Shown: piece by piece, positions 26,011-34,909 of the stretch
How the letters are laid out: the number at the start of each line of letters is the position of its first letter
Position numbering within the stretch: position 1 is the stretch's first letter
Source of the DNA: Candidatus Kapaibacterium sp.
GTDB lineage: Bacteria > Bacteroidota > Ignavibacteria > Kapaibacteriales > Kapaibacteriaceae
Assembly (NCBI GenBank): GCA_022842685.1
Contig: JALHPC010000007.1
Location: 1-64,000 of the forward strand
Direction of reading: 5' to 3'
Length of the DNA: 64,000 nt
The notes under the pieces: model-generated
Seen by the model: only the letters and a program-made list of their open reading frames with translations
Database searches by the model: none
Told to the model about the DNA's origin: nothing
Made by a program: the position numbers and the translations under genes

Positions 26011-28916
26011 TCAAACACAACGATGTGGCCCGTGGTGGTACCGTGAAGGCCATGAGTAACGACAGCTTGATATACTCCCGCTGGCAACGTACGTAGGTCG
26101 ATGATGGTTCGCTCGTCGCTCGCAATGCCCCTCTTCACAACCACACCACGAACGTCAATGATGGTGTATTCGGCGCCATGGTGCGTGCCAGTAAGTGTGG
26201 CATACTGTTGTGCCGGAATTGGTGTTACCTTTAGAGTCGGCAAATGCTCGTCGATATTACCAACCGACGTAGGCAGCAGATGGTTGAATACGCGTTGAGA
26301 TGCTTCGGCAACCGTTGTTCCAAGCGCAATGATTATCGTAAATCGGCGCTGCCCGCCAGGCGGCGTCGTGCCTTGAAACAACACGCCATGCAGCCCTGCT
26401 AGGTCGCCAGCACCCGTAGGTTGCATGGTGGTGCCTCGCGTAAACAGGTCGTTGAGCAGCGATGCTGTAAGTGGCGGCCCGGCCACGTTAGGCAACGGCC
26501 CCGCACCATTCTGTGCCCGCGCCTCGGGGTCGGTAGTAGCCACGCCAGCAACAATGGCCGTAGTAAAACCCCTGCGCCAAAACGACTGCATAGCTGTGCC
26601 AGAATTATCGGCAACGTCGGGAATAGCCCCTGGCGCCGGCTCCGACACGTTCTGCTGTCCACCACTGCCAACGTCCCAATCCATGATTACTCCAGCACCC
26701 ATGTCCACAACGTCAGCTTCCGTCGTGTTCGTTAGCACCACGTCGATGGTGGCAAGGGGCACCGTGCTACGTGGGAACGACCACGTCATGTCGATACGCA
26801 CATTCGTGCGGTCTGCCGCCGCTGCAGCCGAGTCGTCCACAACCAAACGAAGACGCCCCGGTTCGTATGTAACGTCAACAGGTCGGAAGTCGCTGGCGTC
26901 GAAGTTGTAGGTAAGTGCCCGACTGCCTTGAGTGCTGTTGGCCACTGCCACAAGGCCACATTGCGACACAAGCACTTCGTCGGGCTTGCGAAAGACGCCG
27001 GGGCCAATCGCGTTAACAGGAGCCGAGTAGCTGCCGATGGCGGCACGGCTGCTTACGCCGATAGCCATGGCTTCGTTTTCTACAATGTAGAAGTCAGACA
27101 CTGGGTCAAACACAAGCACACGTTCAACCGTATCGGCACCGTCGGCCGTGATGGTTGCCATTACCACAAGGGGCAGCGAGCTACGCTTGGCTGCCGTGAA
27201 CCAGGTGGCATGCTGTAGATAGGTTGCGCCGCCGTTGAGCATGGCCACGGTCGACACCGAGTCGCCCCACGATACCTCCCAGCCGGCGTCGTCGAGTGTT
27301 GTTAGCTCTACACGCACGTTGTTTGCCGCTGCCAACAAGGCATTCTCGATGCGGAACTGCACATGATATCGCCCGTCGGCTGGCGCCGCAAGCAGCGCGC
27401 GCCCTGCTGCGTCCACAAGTGCAGCCCGATCGCACTCCAACGCAACAACCACCGTGGGATCGATTGTCACCGCCAACAACATGTCCATACGTCGTGGCAA
27501 CCCTTGGGCGCGCGAGCGATTTTGGCTGCGAACGTCAACGGCGCATCGCTTTGCAAGGGCATAGATTTGTCGTGCCGTCAACTGCGGAAAGCGCGCGCGC
27601 AACACGGCACACATACCGGCTACCATGGGCGACGCAAACGAGGTTCCGTTTGCCGTCGCATAGGCCTCGACTCCAAAGCCCGTCGTTGTTAACGAACCAT
27701 TCGAGGGGGCAATGATGCCAACACTGGCGCCCAAGCCAGACGAGCTAACAACGACGTCGCTGCTATTCGACTCGGCAACTCCCAACACGCCGTCGTAGGC
27801 GGAGGGGTAGTTACGCTCTTGGAGACTGTTGCCGCGGTTTCCACCCGAAGCAACGAGTACCACATTGTTGGCAATCGCATAGTCGACCAACGCCTGCTCG
27901 ATGGGCGAATACGGCTTAGGGCTGCCCCACGAGCAGTTTAGCACTGGTATTCGTGTGCGAGCAGCATAGAGCAAACTGTGATATCCATACAGCACGCCCG
28001 AAGAGTTACGAGGTTGAACCTTGATTGGGAAGAACTTCGATGTAAATCCCGTGGCGGCAATGCCAATGCCGTTGTCGGTGCGCGCGGCAGCCATGCCAGA
28101 CACTTCGGTGCCATGCGACTGTCGCGAACTGGCGTCGCCGGGCTTGGTGTCGTCCATGCTCCCTGTGAAGTTGTATCCAGAATAGTCATCCACATAGCCA
28201 TTGCCGTCGTCATCCACGCCGTTATCGGGAACCTCCTCGCGGCGCACGGCGATGTTTGGGGCTAGGTCGGGGTGGTTGGGGTCTACGCCGGAATCGCTGA
28301 TTCCGATTATCACCGACGAATCCCCCCGAAAGATCTGCCATGCCTGAGGTCCGCGAACCACGTCAAAGGCCGGCTGCTCGCCCAGTCGCGGGTCGTTGGG
28401 TCCTACATGTACCTCATCCACATACCAGGGTTCGGCATAATCCACTTCGGGAACCTTCGTGATGAGATACTGGGCCATTTCGAGTGGCGACCGGTCGTCG
28501 TTATATATCACGTCGAAGGTTCGCACCAGAATATCCTCGGCACGACGTCGATCCAACCATCGTGCGTCATCAACGCGAGCGAAGCGCGATTGTACGTCGT
28601 CGGTCACCTCGTGCGGTAGCAGGTAGCGCCCTACCACGGTAACTCCGGGCACGGCACGTTCAACGTCGGCGGCGCTCTGCCCACAGCCCGGCGCCAGCCG
28701 TACCCTCAGCGCCCCTTTCAGCATACGCACAACAACCCCGTTCCATGAGCGCTCTACAACCTGCATCGATGATAGGGTAGGGGGCATCGGCGGCGTCTGC
28801 GCGAAACCATCACTCATGCCCACAAGCAGCAGCGAAACAACGGCTGGTAGCAGGTAGCAACATGTAAAACGGGGGCGGATGCGTGACATTGGCATGTTCA
28901 AACCTAGTGATTTCAT
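26007..28916 (-). CDS. Subtilisin-like (S8) serine protease with type IX sorting domain
   Basis: The 969-residue protein has a signal peptide ending near residue 40 (DGFAQ). Its propeptide is about 145 residues long. The S8 domain carries Asp208 (ISDSGV), His268 (QSHGTEVSG), Asn360 (SGGN) and Ser426 (NGTSFASPMVAG), a complete catalytic set. It shares with its neighbour the VPDNGVDDDGNGYVDD loop before the His. The end, PTLKVTPIPAQQYATL ... LPAGVYQAVVTHG, is a type IX sorting domain. I use the ATG at 28916 because AGGAG lies ten bases upstream; the ATG at 28955 is an alternative. The two proteases are tandem paralogues, translated together. Confidence 0.93.
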   Translation of the reverse strand: MKSLGLNMPMSRIRPRFTCCYLLPAVVSLLLVGMSDGFAQTPPMPPTLSSMQVVERSWNGVVVRMLKGALRVRLAPGCGQSAADVERAVPGVTVVGRYLLPHEVTDDVQSRFARVDDARWLDRRRAEDILVRTFDVIYNDDRSPLEMAQYLITKVPEVDYAEPWYVDEVHVGPNDPRLGEQPAFDVVRGPQAWQIFRGDSSVIIGISDSGVDPNHPDLAPNIAVRREEVPDNGVDDDGNGYVDDYSGYNFTGSMDDTKPGDASSRQSHGTEVSGMAAARTDNGIGIAATGFTSKFFPIKVQPRNSSGVLYGYHSLLYAARTRIPVLNCSWGSPKPYSPIEQALVDYAIANNVVLVASGGNRGNSLQERNYPSAYDGVLGVAESNSSDVVVSSSGLGASVGIIAPSNGSLTTTGFGVEAYATANGTSFASPMVAGMCAVLRARFPQLTARQIYALAKRCAVDVRSQNRSRAQGLPRRMDMLLAVTIDPTVVVALECDRAALVDAAGRALLAAPADGRYHVQFRIENALLAAANNVRVELTTLDDAGWEVSWGDSVSTVAMLNGGATYLQHATWFTAAKRSSLPLVVMATITADGADTVERVLVFDPVSDFYIVENEAMAIGVSSRAAIGSYSAPVNAIGPGVFRKPDEVLVSQCGLVAVANSTQGSRALTYNFDASDFRPVDVTYEPGRLRLVVDDSAAAAADRTNVRIDMTWSFPRSTVPLATIDVVLTNTTEADVVDMGAGVIMDWDVGSGGQQNVSEPAPGAIPDVADNSGTAMQSFWRRGFTTAIVAGVATTDPEARAQNGAGPLPNVAGPPLTASLLNDLFTRGTTMQPTGAGDLAGLHGVLFQGTTPPGGQRRFTIIIALGTTVAEASQRVFNHLLPTSVGNIDEHLPTLKVTPIPAQQYATLTGTHHGAEYTIIDVRGVVVKRGIASDERTIIDLRTLPAGVYQAVVTHGLHGTTTGHIVVFE

Positions 28917-29049
28917 TGTGTACTGACTCCTGAACGGGCCATTCTGTAACTGCATACGGGAATCAACATGGCACTACAAGCAGGAATCTTTCCACCGTAG
29001 TGCGTTGGCTGACCATGGTTGAACAAACGTTTCGCAATTTGCCCTTCGT

Positions 29050-30705
29050 ATGGCCGAATCGACAGAACAGCAGGAATTTCTTGTTACCGCTCGTAAGTGG
29101 CGACCGCAGCGGTTTTCCGATGTGGTTGGGCAAGAACATATTACGCGCACCCTGGCAAATGCCATCACAAAGAAGCGCCTCCACCACGCCTATTTGTTCA
29201 CAGGGCCTCGAGGTGTAGGCAAGACTACCTGTGCTCGTATCCTTGCGCGAGCCGTTAACTGCCTAAGCCCGGCTGGTGCCGAGCCGTGTAATGTGTGTAC
29301 GTCGTGTACCGACATGTTAAGCGGTCGCTCGGTAGACATCATCGAAATCGACGGTGCGTCGAACAATTCGGTCGACGACGTTCGCAAGCTGCGCGACAAC
29401 GCCAAGTATGCGCCGTTAAATGGGGCCTACAAGATGTACATCATCGACGAGGTCCACATGTTGTCGACCTCGGCCTTTAACGCCCTGCTTAAGACGCTCG
29501 AAGAGCCACCTCCGCACCTAATTTTCGTGTTTGCCACAACGGAAATCCACAAGGTGCCGGCAACGATTCTTAGTCGGTGTCAGCGCTTCGACTTCCGTCG
29601 CATGGAGATCGACACCATCGTGCAGCAGCTTCGCGCTATTGCCACTGCCGAGGGCATTACCATCGACGATGAGTCGCTCGTAGCCGTTGCGCGCAAGGCC
29701 GACGGATCAATGCGCGACTCGCAGTCGATCTTCGACCAAGTAGTGTCGTTCTGCGGTACGTCAATCACGTTTGCCAATCTTGCAGGCGTATTACACCTCA
29801 TCGATGTCGACTTCTTCTTCGCGCTGTCCGAAGCCATCAAGGCCAAGGACGTTGCGGCGATGTTCAACCATGCGCGCGACGTCGTGCGCCGTGGATATGA
29901 CCTGCAAGAGTGTCTGGTTGGACTTTTGGAGCATTACCGCAACATCCTCACGGTGATTACCACTGGCGGCACGTCGCTGATTGAAGCGTCGGCGGCACAT
30001 GCCGAGCGCTACGCTGCCGTGGCGCAGCTAAGCACGCAGGCCGATGTGTTGCGCATTATGACGCTCATCGCACAGGGCGAGGCCATCCTTCGCAGCAACC
30101 CACCGCAGCCACGCATCCGTTTTGAGTTTACGCTTGTTCAACTTGCTTCGATGGACAGCACCGTCGACCTTGGTCGCGTGATTGCTTCACTCGAAAAGGC
30201 ACCGTCCGACGCAGTACGCTCTATCGCGCCAACGGCTCCGCGAATGGTGCCGCAAGCTGTTCGAAGCTCGACCGCTCCCAAGGTACCGGTCTTGCAGGCC
30301 AGCTCGCTGTCGGCCGGAAACCTTGCCGCTCGCTGGTCCGACGCCGTCGAAGGCATGCCGGAATCGTTGGCCACGTTTAAGGGCGCAGTGCGTCAGGCCG
30401 GACTTGTACGCGTAGACTTTACCGACGTTGGCATCACGGTAGTCCCCATGGCCGACGTGTTGTACCAGCGCATGAACGACCGTGTAGACGCACTGCGGTC
30501 GTATTTGCAGTCGTTTTACGGTACAACCGTAGCTGTGCGCCTCGTACCACCACCGCCTGCGCCGTCGCCCACGGGGTCGGCCCAGGATGGCACTACGGCA
30601 TTACGTTCAACGCCCGACGACGAGCCACTAACGGCAACCGAGCAGCTTCTGATTGATCTTTTTAAGGCCCGTAGGATAAGCACACCCGGTACGGGTGCCT
30701 CCTAA
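29050..30705 (+). CDS. dnaX: DNA polymerase III subunit gamma/tau
   Basis: DnaX is the ATPase of the clamp loader. The 551-residue protein has the RFSDVVGQEHITRTLANAI N-terminus, Walker A GPRGVGKTT near residue 55, the zinc-binding cysteines (CLSPAGAEPCNVCTSC), the DEVHML Walker B at about 125, and the SRCQRFDF sensor region. The C-terminal 180 residues are Pro/Ala/Thr-rich and divergent, as in tau-type tails. I see no obvious A-rich slippery site that would yield a separate gamma form. It diverges from the S8 protease genes across a gap of 133 bases. Confidence 0.96.
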   Translation: MAESTEQQEFLVTARKWRPQRFSDVVGQEHITRTLANAITKKRLHHAYLFTGPRGVGKTTCARILARAVNCLSPAGAEPCNVCTSCTDMLSGRSVDIIEIDGASNNSVDDVRKLRDNAKYAPLNGAYKMYIIDEVHMLSTSAFNALLKTLEEPPPHLIFVFATTEIHKVPATILSRCQRFDFRRMEIDTIVQQLRAIATAEGITIDDESLVAVARKADGSMRDSQSIFDQVVSFCGTSITFANLAGVLHLIDVDFFFALSEAIKAKDVAAMFNHARDVVRRGYDLQECLVGLLEHYRNILTVITTGGTSLIEASAAHAERYAAVAQLSTQADVLRIMTLIAQGEAILRSNPPQPRIRFEFTLVQLASMDSTVDLGRVIASLEKAPSDAVRSIAPTAPRMVPQAVRSSTAPKVPVLQASSLSAGNLAARWSDAVEGMPESLATFKGAVRQAGLVRVDFTDVGITVVPMADVLYQRMNDRVDALRSYLQSFYGTTVAVRLVPPPPAPSPTGSAQDGTTALRSTPDDEPLTATEQLLIDLFKARRISTPGTGAS

Positions 30706-30716
30706 GCCCCCTTCCG

Positions 30717-30724
30717 TACCTTTG
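30717..30724 (+). promoter_or_regulatory. Candidate -7 element upstream of bcp
   Basis: TACCTTTG is an exact TAnnTTTG match 30 bases before the peroxiredoxin ATG, starting 12 bases after dnaX ends. An AAAGGTTG stretch close to the ATG can serve as ribosome-binding site. An imperfectly placed inverted repeat (CACCCG-GTA-CGGGTG, 30683-30697) lies at the end of dnaX, without a T-run. Confidence 0.4.
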
Positions 30725-30754
30725 TAGTTGATTCAAACGAACAAAGGTTGACGT

Positions 30755-31231
30755 ATGGCATTGGCGGAAAAAAGCAAGGCACCGACATTTACGGCATCTA
30801 CTGACGGCGACGGCGTGTTTTCGCTCAAGCAGGCAAAGGGGCATTGGTTGGTGCTGTACTTCTATCCCAAGGACGATACATCGGGCTGTACTGCTCAGGC
30901 CTGCGACTTCCGTGACTCTATGGCTCGCATCACCTCTGCAGGCGCAATGGTGGTTGGCGTAAGCCCCGACGGCGTAAAGAGCCATAACAAGTTCAAAACC
31001 AAGTACGACCTGCCTTTTGCGCTGGTGAGCGACGAAGACCACACAATCTGCGAGGCCTACGACACCTGGAAGGAAAAAAGCATGTACGGCCGGAAGTACA
31101 TGGGTGTAGAGCGCACCACGTACATCATCGACCCCAAGGGCGTCATTCGCAAGACCTTCGAAAAGGTATCCGTGAAGGGCCACGTCGACGCTGTGATTGC
31201 CGAACTCGCACAACTGGGTGCAACGGTGTGA
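30755..31231 (+). CDS. bcp: Thioredoxin-dependent thiol peroxidase (Bcp/PrxQ)
   Basis: The enzyme reduces hydroperoxides in the cytoplasm with electrons from thioredoxin. The 158-residue protein has the peroxiredoxin core FYPKDDTSGCTAQACDFRDSM. The first Cys is the peroxidatic one and the Cys five residues later is the resolving one, as in atypical two-cysteine PrxQ. The GVSPDGVKSHNKF and RTTYIIDPKGVI segments are also characteristic. Its stop overlaps the start of the TatD gene by four bases, so the two are translated together. Confidence 0.95.
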   Translation: MALAEKSKAPTFTASTDGDGVFSLKQAKGHWLVLYFYPKDDTSGCTAQACDFRDSMARITSAGAMVVGVSPDGVKSHNKFKTKYDLPFALVSDEDHTICEAYDTWKEKSMYGRKYMGVERTTYIIDPKGVIRKTFEKVSVKGHVDAVIAELAQLGATV

Positions 31232-32829
31232 TCGACACGCACGCCCATCTGGATCATCATCAGTTTGACGCCGACCGTTCGGACGTGTTGGAGCGCGCCT
31301 GGCAGGCGGGCATTACGTCTATCATCATTCCGGCCATTGAGCCCGATCGTTGGCCTGCCGTACGCCAGCTTGTTGCTTCTGACAGTAGACTGGCGAATGG
31401 TGCCGGCATTCATCCGCATCATGCCCACGTGGCTACCGAAGAGCATTTCGGCGAGATTGAGCGCTGGTGCCAAGAGACCAGTACCGTGGCCGTGGGTGAA
31501 ATTGGCTTGGACTATTACTACGACTTCTGTCCCAAGGACATCCAGCAGAACGTGTTTCGCAGGCAGATTCAGATTGCCAAACGCGTCAACCTCCCTGTTA
31601 TCATTCATAATCGTGACAGCGACGACGACGTGTTGCGCATCCTTAAGGAGGAGCAGGACGGAACACTACGCGGCGTGCTTCACTGCTTCTCTTCGGACGT
31701 CAACGTCCTCCACCGAGCCCTAGATTTAGGCATGCATGTCTCGTTCACGGGCAATATCACCTTTCGCAAATCGACGTTGCACGACGTCATCACAACAGTC
31801 CCCGAAGATCGTTTTATGATAGAAACCGACGCACCGTACATCGCCCCCGTACCACACCGTGGCAGCCGCAACGAGCCCTCGTTTGTTCAGCACACAGCCG
31901 CCTTTCTTGCCGCTGCTCGTGGCATCTCGCTTGATGCCTTGGTTGAACGAACCACAGCCACAGCACGAGCATTGTTTGCGTTGAGCATTATGTTGTGCAT
32001 TGTTACGGTTGGTGCGCTTGCTCAGCCCTCGCTTCCGAATGATGAAGAATTCGAATCCGACGCCGCATACGACAAGGCTATGGAGGTTTACGTCTCCGAT
32101 AGTCTTGCTTGGGCAAAGTACATCAAGCCCAAGACCTTCGGCTTTGGCTTTACCATAGGTAGTAACACCGTTGTAGAGGGCCAACAGTTTGTGCAGCGTT
32201 TTCAACGTGGCGCACCCGACAAGCATCTTTGGTCCGTGTTTGCTCCCGACTCGGGACCACGTCGTGCGTTTACCTTCGATGGTATCGTTGCAATCGGCGG
32301 CGCTCTTACGTACAACATCAATGAGCGCTTCATACTTGAAGCGGGATATGTTTACTCCGAAAACACCGGGCCGGCTCGAAATTTTGGTCTCGACCCCATC
32401 GTCACTCAAGTCCTCGAAACAGCCGTTATATACAACCTCAATCCCTATAGCCGTGTGAACTTTCTTGCTTCGGGTGGTATTACCTTCGCACAAGAGGATA
32501 ACGGCACAACCACACGCACGAAGTTTGGCCCAAACGGTGCTTTTGGTTTGGGCGTAAACGTAACCACGCCCTTCGGTATATTTTATCCAATGTTCAATGT
32601 GCGCTTTAACTTTATGCTTCAGCGCGATCAGGACCGTGTAATCACACGATATGGGGCTATCGAAGGGGTAGACAATACCAACCCAAATATTAACACGCCG
32701 TTCGGTTTCGATCCAATCACCGGCCAGATTGTCGATCCTGCAACGGGGCGCCGTTCAGAAGACCGTGCCCAGGTTTCCACGCTCTACTCCATCTTGCGTT
32801 TCACGTTGCTCTGGTATCCCAATCTGTAA
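31228..32829 (+). CDS. TatD-family DNase fused in frame to an outer-membrane barrel protein
   Basis: The 533-residue reading frame has two unrelated halves. Residues 1-251 are a complete TatD metal-dependent nuclease: metal ligands in DTHAHLD, GEIGLDYYYD, IIHNRD, LHCFSS and ETDAPYIAP, ending in TTATARALFAL. Directly after, residues 252-266 (LSIMLCIVTVGALAQ) look like the hydrophobic core and cleavage site of a signal peptide. The remaining 267 residues are a beta-barrel-like protein (repeated aromatic/alternating strands, ending RFTLLWYPNL). No stop separates them. A start inside the frame (TTG at 31939 or ATG at 31990) could make the barrel protein alone; otherwise this is a true fusion or an assembly indel. 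It is followed by upp with a one-base overlap. Confidence 0.8.
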   Translation: MIDTHAHLDHHQFDADRSDVLERAWQAGITSIIIPAIEPDRWPAVRQLVASDSRLANGAGIHPHHAHVATEEHFGEIERWCQETSTVAVGEIGLDYYYDFCPKDIQQNVFRRQIQIAKRVNLPVIIHNRDSDDDVLRILKEEQDGTLRGVLHCFSSDVNVLHRALDLGMHVSFTGNITFRKSTLHDVITTVPEDRFMIETDAPYIAPVPHRGSRNEPSFVQHTAAFLAAARGISLDALVERTTATARALFALSIMLCIVTVGALAQPSLPNDEEFESDAAYDKAMEVYVSDSLAWAKYIKPKTFGFGFTIGSNTVVEGQQFVQRFQRGAPDKHLWSVFAPDSGPRRAFTFDGIVAIGGALTYNINERFILEAGYVYSENTGPARNFGLDPIVTQVLETAVIYNLNPYSRVNFLASGGITFAQEDNGTTTRTKFGPNGAFGLGVNVTTPFGIFYPMFNVRFNFMLQRDQDRVITRYGAIEGVDNTNPNINTPFGFDPITGQIVDPATGRRSEDRAQVSTLYSILRFTLLWYPNL

Positions 32830-33452
32830 TGGCTACCGTTCTGAAAGGGGCAATGGTTGGCACATATGTGGCTTCGCTTCGCGACGCTGCTACGCCCACA
32901 CCTGTCTTTCGTGATTGTGTTCACAACCTTGGCGTGCTGCTAGCTGCCGAGGTACAACGTTTGCTGCCCACCACGGCAACGACTGTACGTACACCACTCG
33001 AAGACACAACCTGCGATGTGCTTGACGGTTCCGTTGTTATCGTGCCGATCTTGCGCGCAGGACTTGGCCTGCTACCTGCCTTTCTGAGCGTGTTTCCTAA
33101 TGCAACGGTTGGCTTTGTTGGGTTGCGCCGCAATGAGTCTACACTGCAGGCCGATGAATACTACTACAACGTTCCTCCGATTACTGCCTCGACTACCGTT
33201 ATCGTTATCGACCCTATGCTTGCAACCGGCGGAAGCCTTACGGCAGCACTTGCGCGCCTTACGGCACGGCACCAGCCCCGCAGCATTGTCGCCGCTTGCG
33301 TGATTGCTGCACCCGAAGGCATTGCGGCAGTCCAGGGTGCATACCCCGATGTTCCTGTTGTTGTTGCCAGTGTAGACCGAGGGCTAAACGACAATGGTTA
33401 CATCGTGCCGGGCCTTGGCGACGCCGGAGACCGGCTGTTTGGCACGCTCTAA
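32829..33452 (+). CDS. upp: Uracil phosphoribosyltransferase
   Basis: Upp salvages uracil by joining it to PRPP to make UMP. The 207-residue protein shows the PRPP-binding loop VIVIDPMLATGGSLTAAL near residue 120, ILRAGLGLLPAF for the pyrophosphate site, and the C-terminal uracil-binding GYIVPGLGDAGDRLFGT. The start codon shares one base with the stop of the preceding frame (TAATG), so it probably depends on translational coupling. Nothing is unusual in the protein. Confidence 0.96.
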   Translation: MATVLKGAMVGTYVASLRDAATPTPVFRDCVHNLGVLLAAEVQRLLPTTATTVRTPLEDTTCDVLDGSVVIVPILRAGLGLLPAFLSVFPNATVGFVGLRRNESTLQADEYYYNVPPITASTTVIVIDPMLATGGSLTAALARLTARHQPRSIVAACVIAAPEGIAAVQGAYPDVPVVVASVDRGLNDNGYIVPGLGDAGDRLFGTL

Positions 33453-33545
33453 ACCGCCTGCGCGTTGCCGTTCATCCCCGCCCGTTTTGCTAGATTCGCA
33501 CTGTAGGTTATCATTCACCACACCTGAAACTAGGAAATTATCCCA

Positions 33546-33752
33546 ATGTCTATCTTCAACTTCGGTCGCCATAGCATTCCTTTTGCCGACGTTCACGATA
33601 TCAACGTTGAATATCGCTATCACGACTCCGAGATCTACGTCGACCTAGAGCTCAACGGCGGTGTGCAAGTAAGTCTAAACTTGCCAGACTCTTTGAAGTT
33701 CATGGAGCTGTTCATCGCGAAGATTCGCGAAGAAAAGAACATCACCGAGTAA
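33546..33752 (+). CDS. Small hypothetical protein
   Basis: A 68-residue acidic protein, mixed alpha/beta, with no signal or membrane segment. It contains EIYVDLELNGGVQVSLNL (two beta strands) and a C-terminal helix ending IAKIREEKNITE. I do not recognise a family. It has its own intergenic space of 93 bases after upp and ends two bases before the convergent PLP-enzyme gene, and it is not the shadow of another gene, so I think it is real. Confidence 0.6.
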   Translation: MSIFNFGRHSIPFADVHDINVEYRYHDSEIYVDLELNGGVQVSLNLPDSLKFMELFIAKIREEKNITE

Positions 33753-33754
33753 CC

Positions 33755-34909
33755 CTAGAGCAACTCGGTTCTAAGCGCAGAGCGCAACGCATCGATGTCC
33801 GATTGCGTCGTATGTGCATGCGCGCTTACGCGCACGATTGGTGCGCCCTTCCATCGATGGATCACCACTTCAACGGCGTAGTGATCATACAGGCGTTTCT
33901 TCAAGGCCACCACGTCTACGTCGGCATGTAACACGGCTGCGTCCATTTGCAGCGTTCGTTCGGCCGCTTGCGTTAATACGGGAACGCCCAAGCCGTCGTC
34001 GACCATGGCATCCACGGCCATTCGCACCAAGTGCTGGCCATGCAGCTGTACCATGGGCCAGTTATTACGTGCCATCCAGGCAATGGCATCCGGTACGGTA
34101 AGAAACGCCGAAGGGTCGCGCGTGCCAAGGTATTCGTGCTCGTCAACAAAGGCACTGGCGCGCAGGCCGGTTCCATCCATCCCCCAACTGGTTACCAGTG
34201 GAGGCACGCGCTCTTGCACTTGTGGGTTTACGAACAAAAACGCACTGCCCTTGGGCGTACACATCCACTTGTGGCAGTTTCCGGTGTAAATGTCGGCACC
34301 AAGGGTTGCAAGGTCCAACGCTATGTGTCCTGGTGCGTGCGAGCCGTCGATAATGCTGATAATGCCGCGCCGACGCGCCTCGGCAACAACCTCTTCGACG
34401 GGCATTTGAGCGCCTGTGGGCGACGTAATGTGGCTAAGAAACACGGCCCGCGTTTGCGGTGTAAAGGCGTCAATGATGCGCTGGGCAACATCGGCCCGAC
34501 TGGGAATCGGGATGGGTAGGTCGACGGTAACGACGGATGCGCCCGTTGGCCCTACGTGATTACGAAGGGCTCGAATGCAAGCCCCATATTCGTGATCGGT
34601 TGTCACGATCTGGCTCGAAGCGTCCACCATACGCGCAAGCGCATGAAAGGCCACGTTGCAGCCGAACGTAGAGTTTTCGACGTAGATTACATCGTTAACG
34701 CCGCAGCCCAGATACTGCGCCAGGTGCGTCCGCGCCTCAGCCATGAGCGAGGGCAGTTCAAGGTGGAACTGCACTGGCTGTTGTTCCAATCGCAGGCGCC
34801 ATTCGTGTTGGGTTCGAAGAAGCGCATACGGCGTGGCACCAAACGAGCCATGATTCAGGAAGTGGATGTTTGGCAGCAGGGGCCAATCGGAGCGTTGGAG
34901 AGAGAGCAT
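33755..34909 (-). CDS. Class V aminotransferase-fold PLP enzyme (isopenicillin N epimerase-like)
   Basis: The 384-residue protein belongs to the class V PLP fold. It has FLNHGSFGATP near the N-terminus, the IIDGSHAPGHI segment with the PLP-contacting Asp and His near residue 190, and the PLP lysine in GNCHKWMCTPKGSAFL at about 215. These sequences are typical of the isopenicillin N epimerase / CefD-like group. No beta-lactam or sulfur genes are close, so the substrate is unknown. The start overlaps the stop of the OmpA-family gene by one base (TGATG). Confidence 0.88.
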   Translation of the reverse strand: MLSLQRSDWPLLPNIHFLNHGSFGATPYALLRTQHEWRLRLEQQPVQFHLELPSLMAEARTHLAQYLGCGVNDVIYVENSTFGCNVAFHALARMVDASSQIVTTDHEYGACIRALRNHVGPTGASVVTVDLPIPIPSRADVAQRIIDAFTPQTRAVFLSHITSPTGAQMPVEEVVAEARRRGIISIIDGSHAPGHIALDLATLGADIYTGNCHKWMCTPKGSAFLFVNPQVQERVPPLVTSWGMDGTGLRASAFVDEHEYLGTRDPSAFLTVPDAIAWMARNNWPMVQLHGQHLVRMAVDAMVDDGLGVPVLTQAAERTLQMDAAVLHADVDVVALKKRLYDHYAVEVVIHRWKGAPIVRVSAHAHTTQSDIDALRSALRTELL

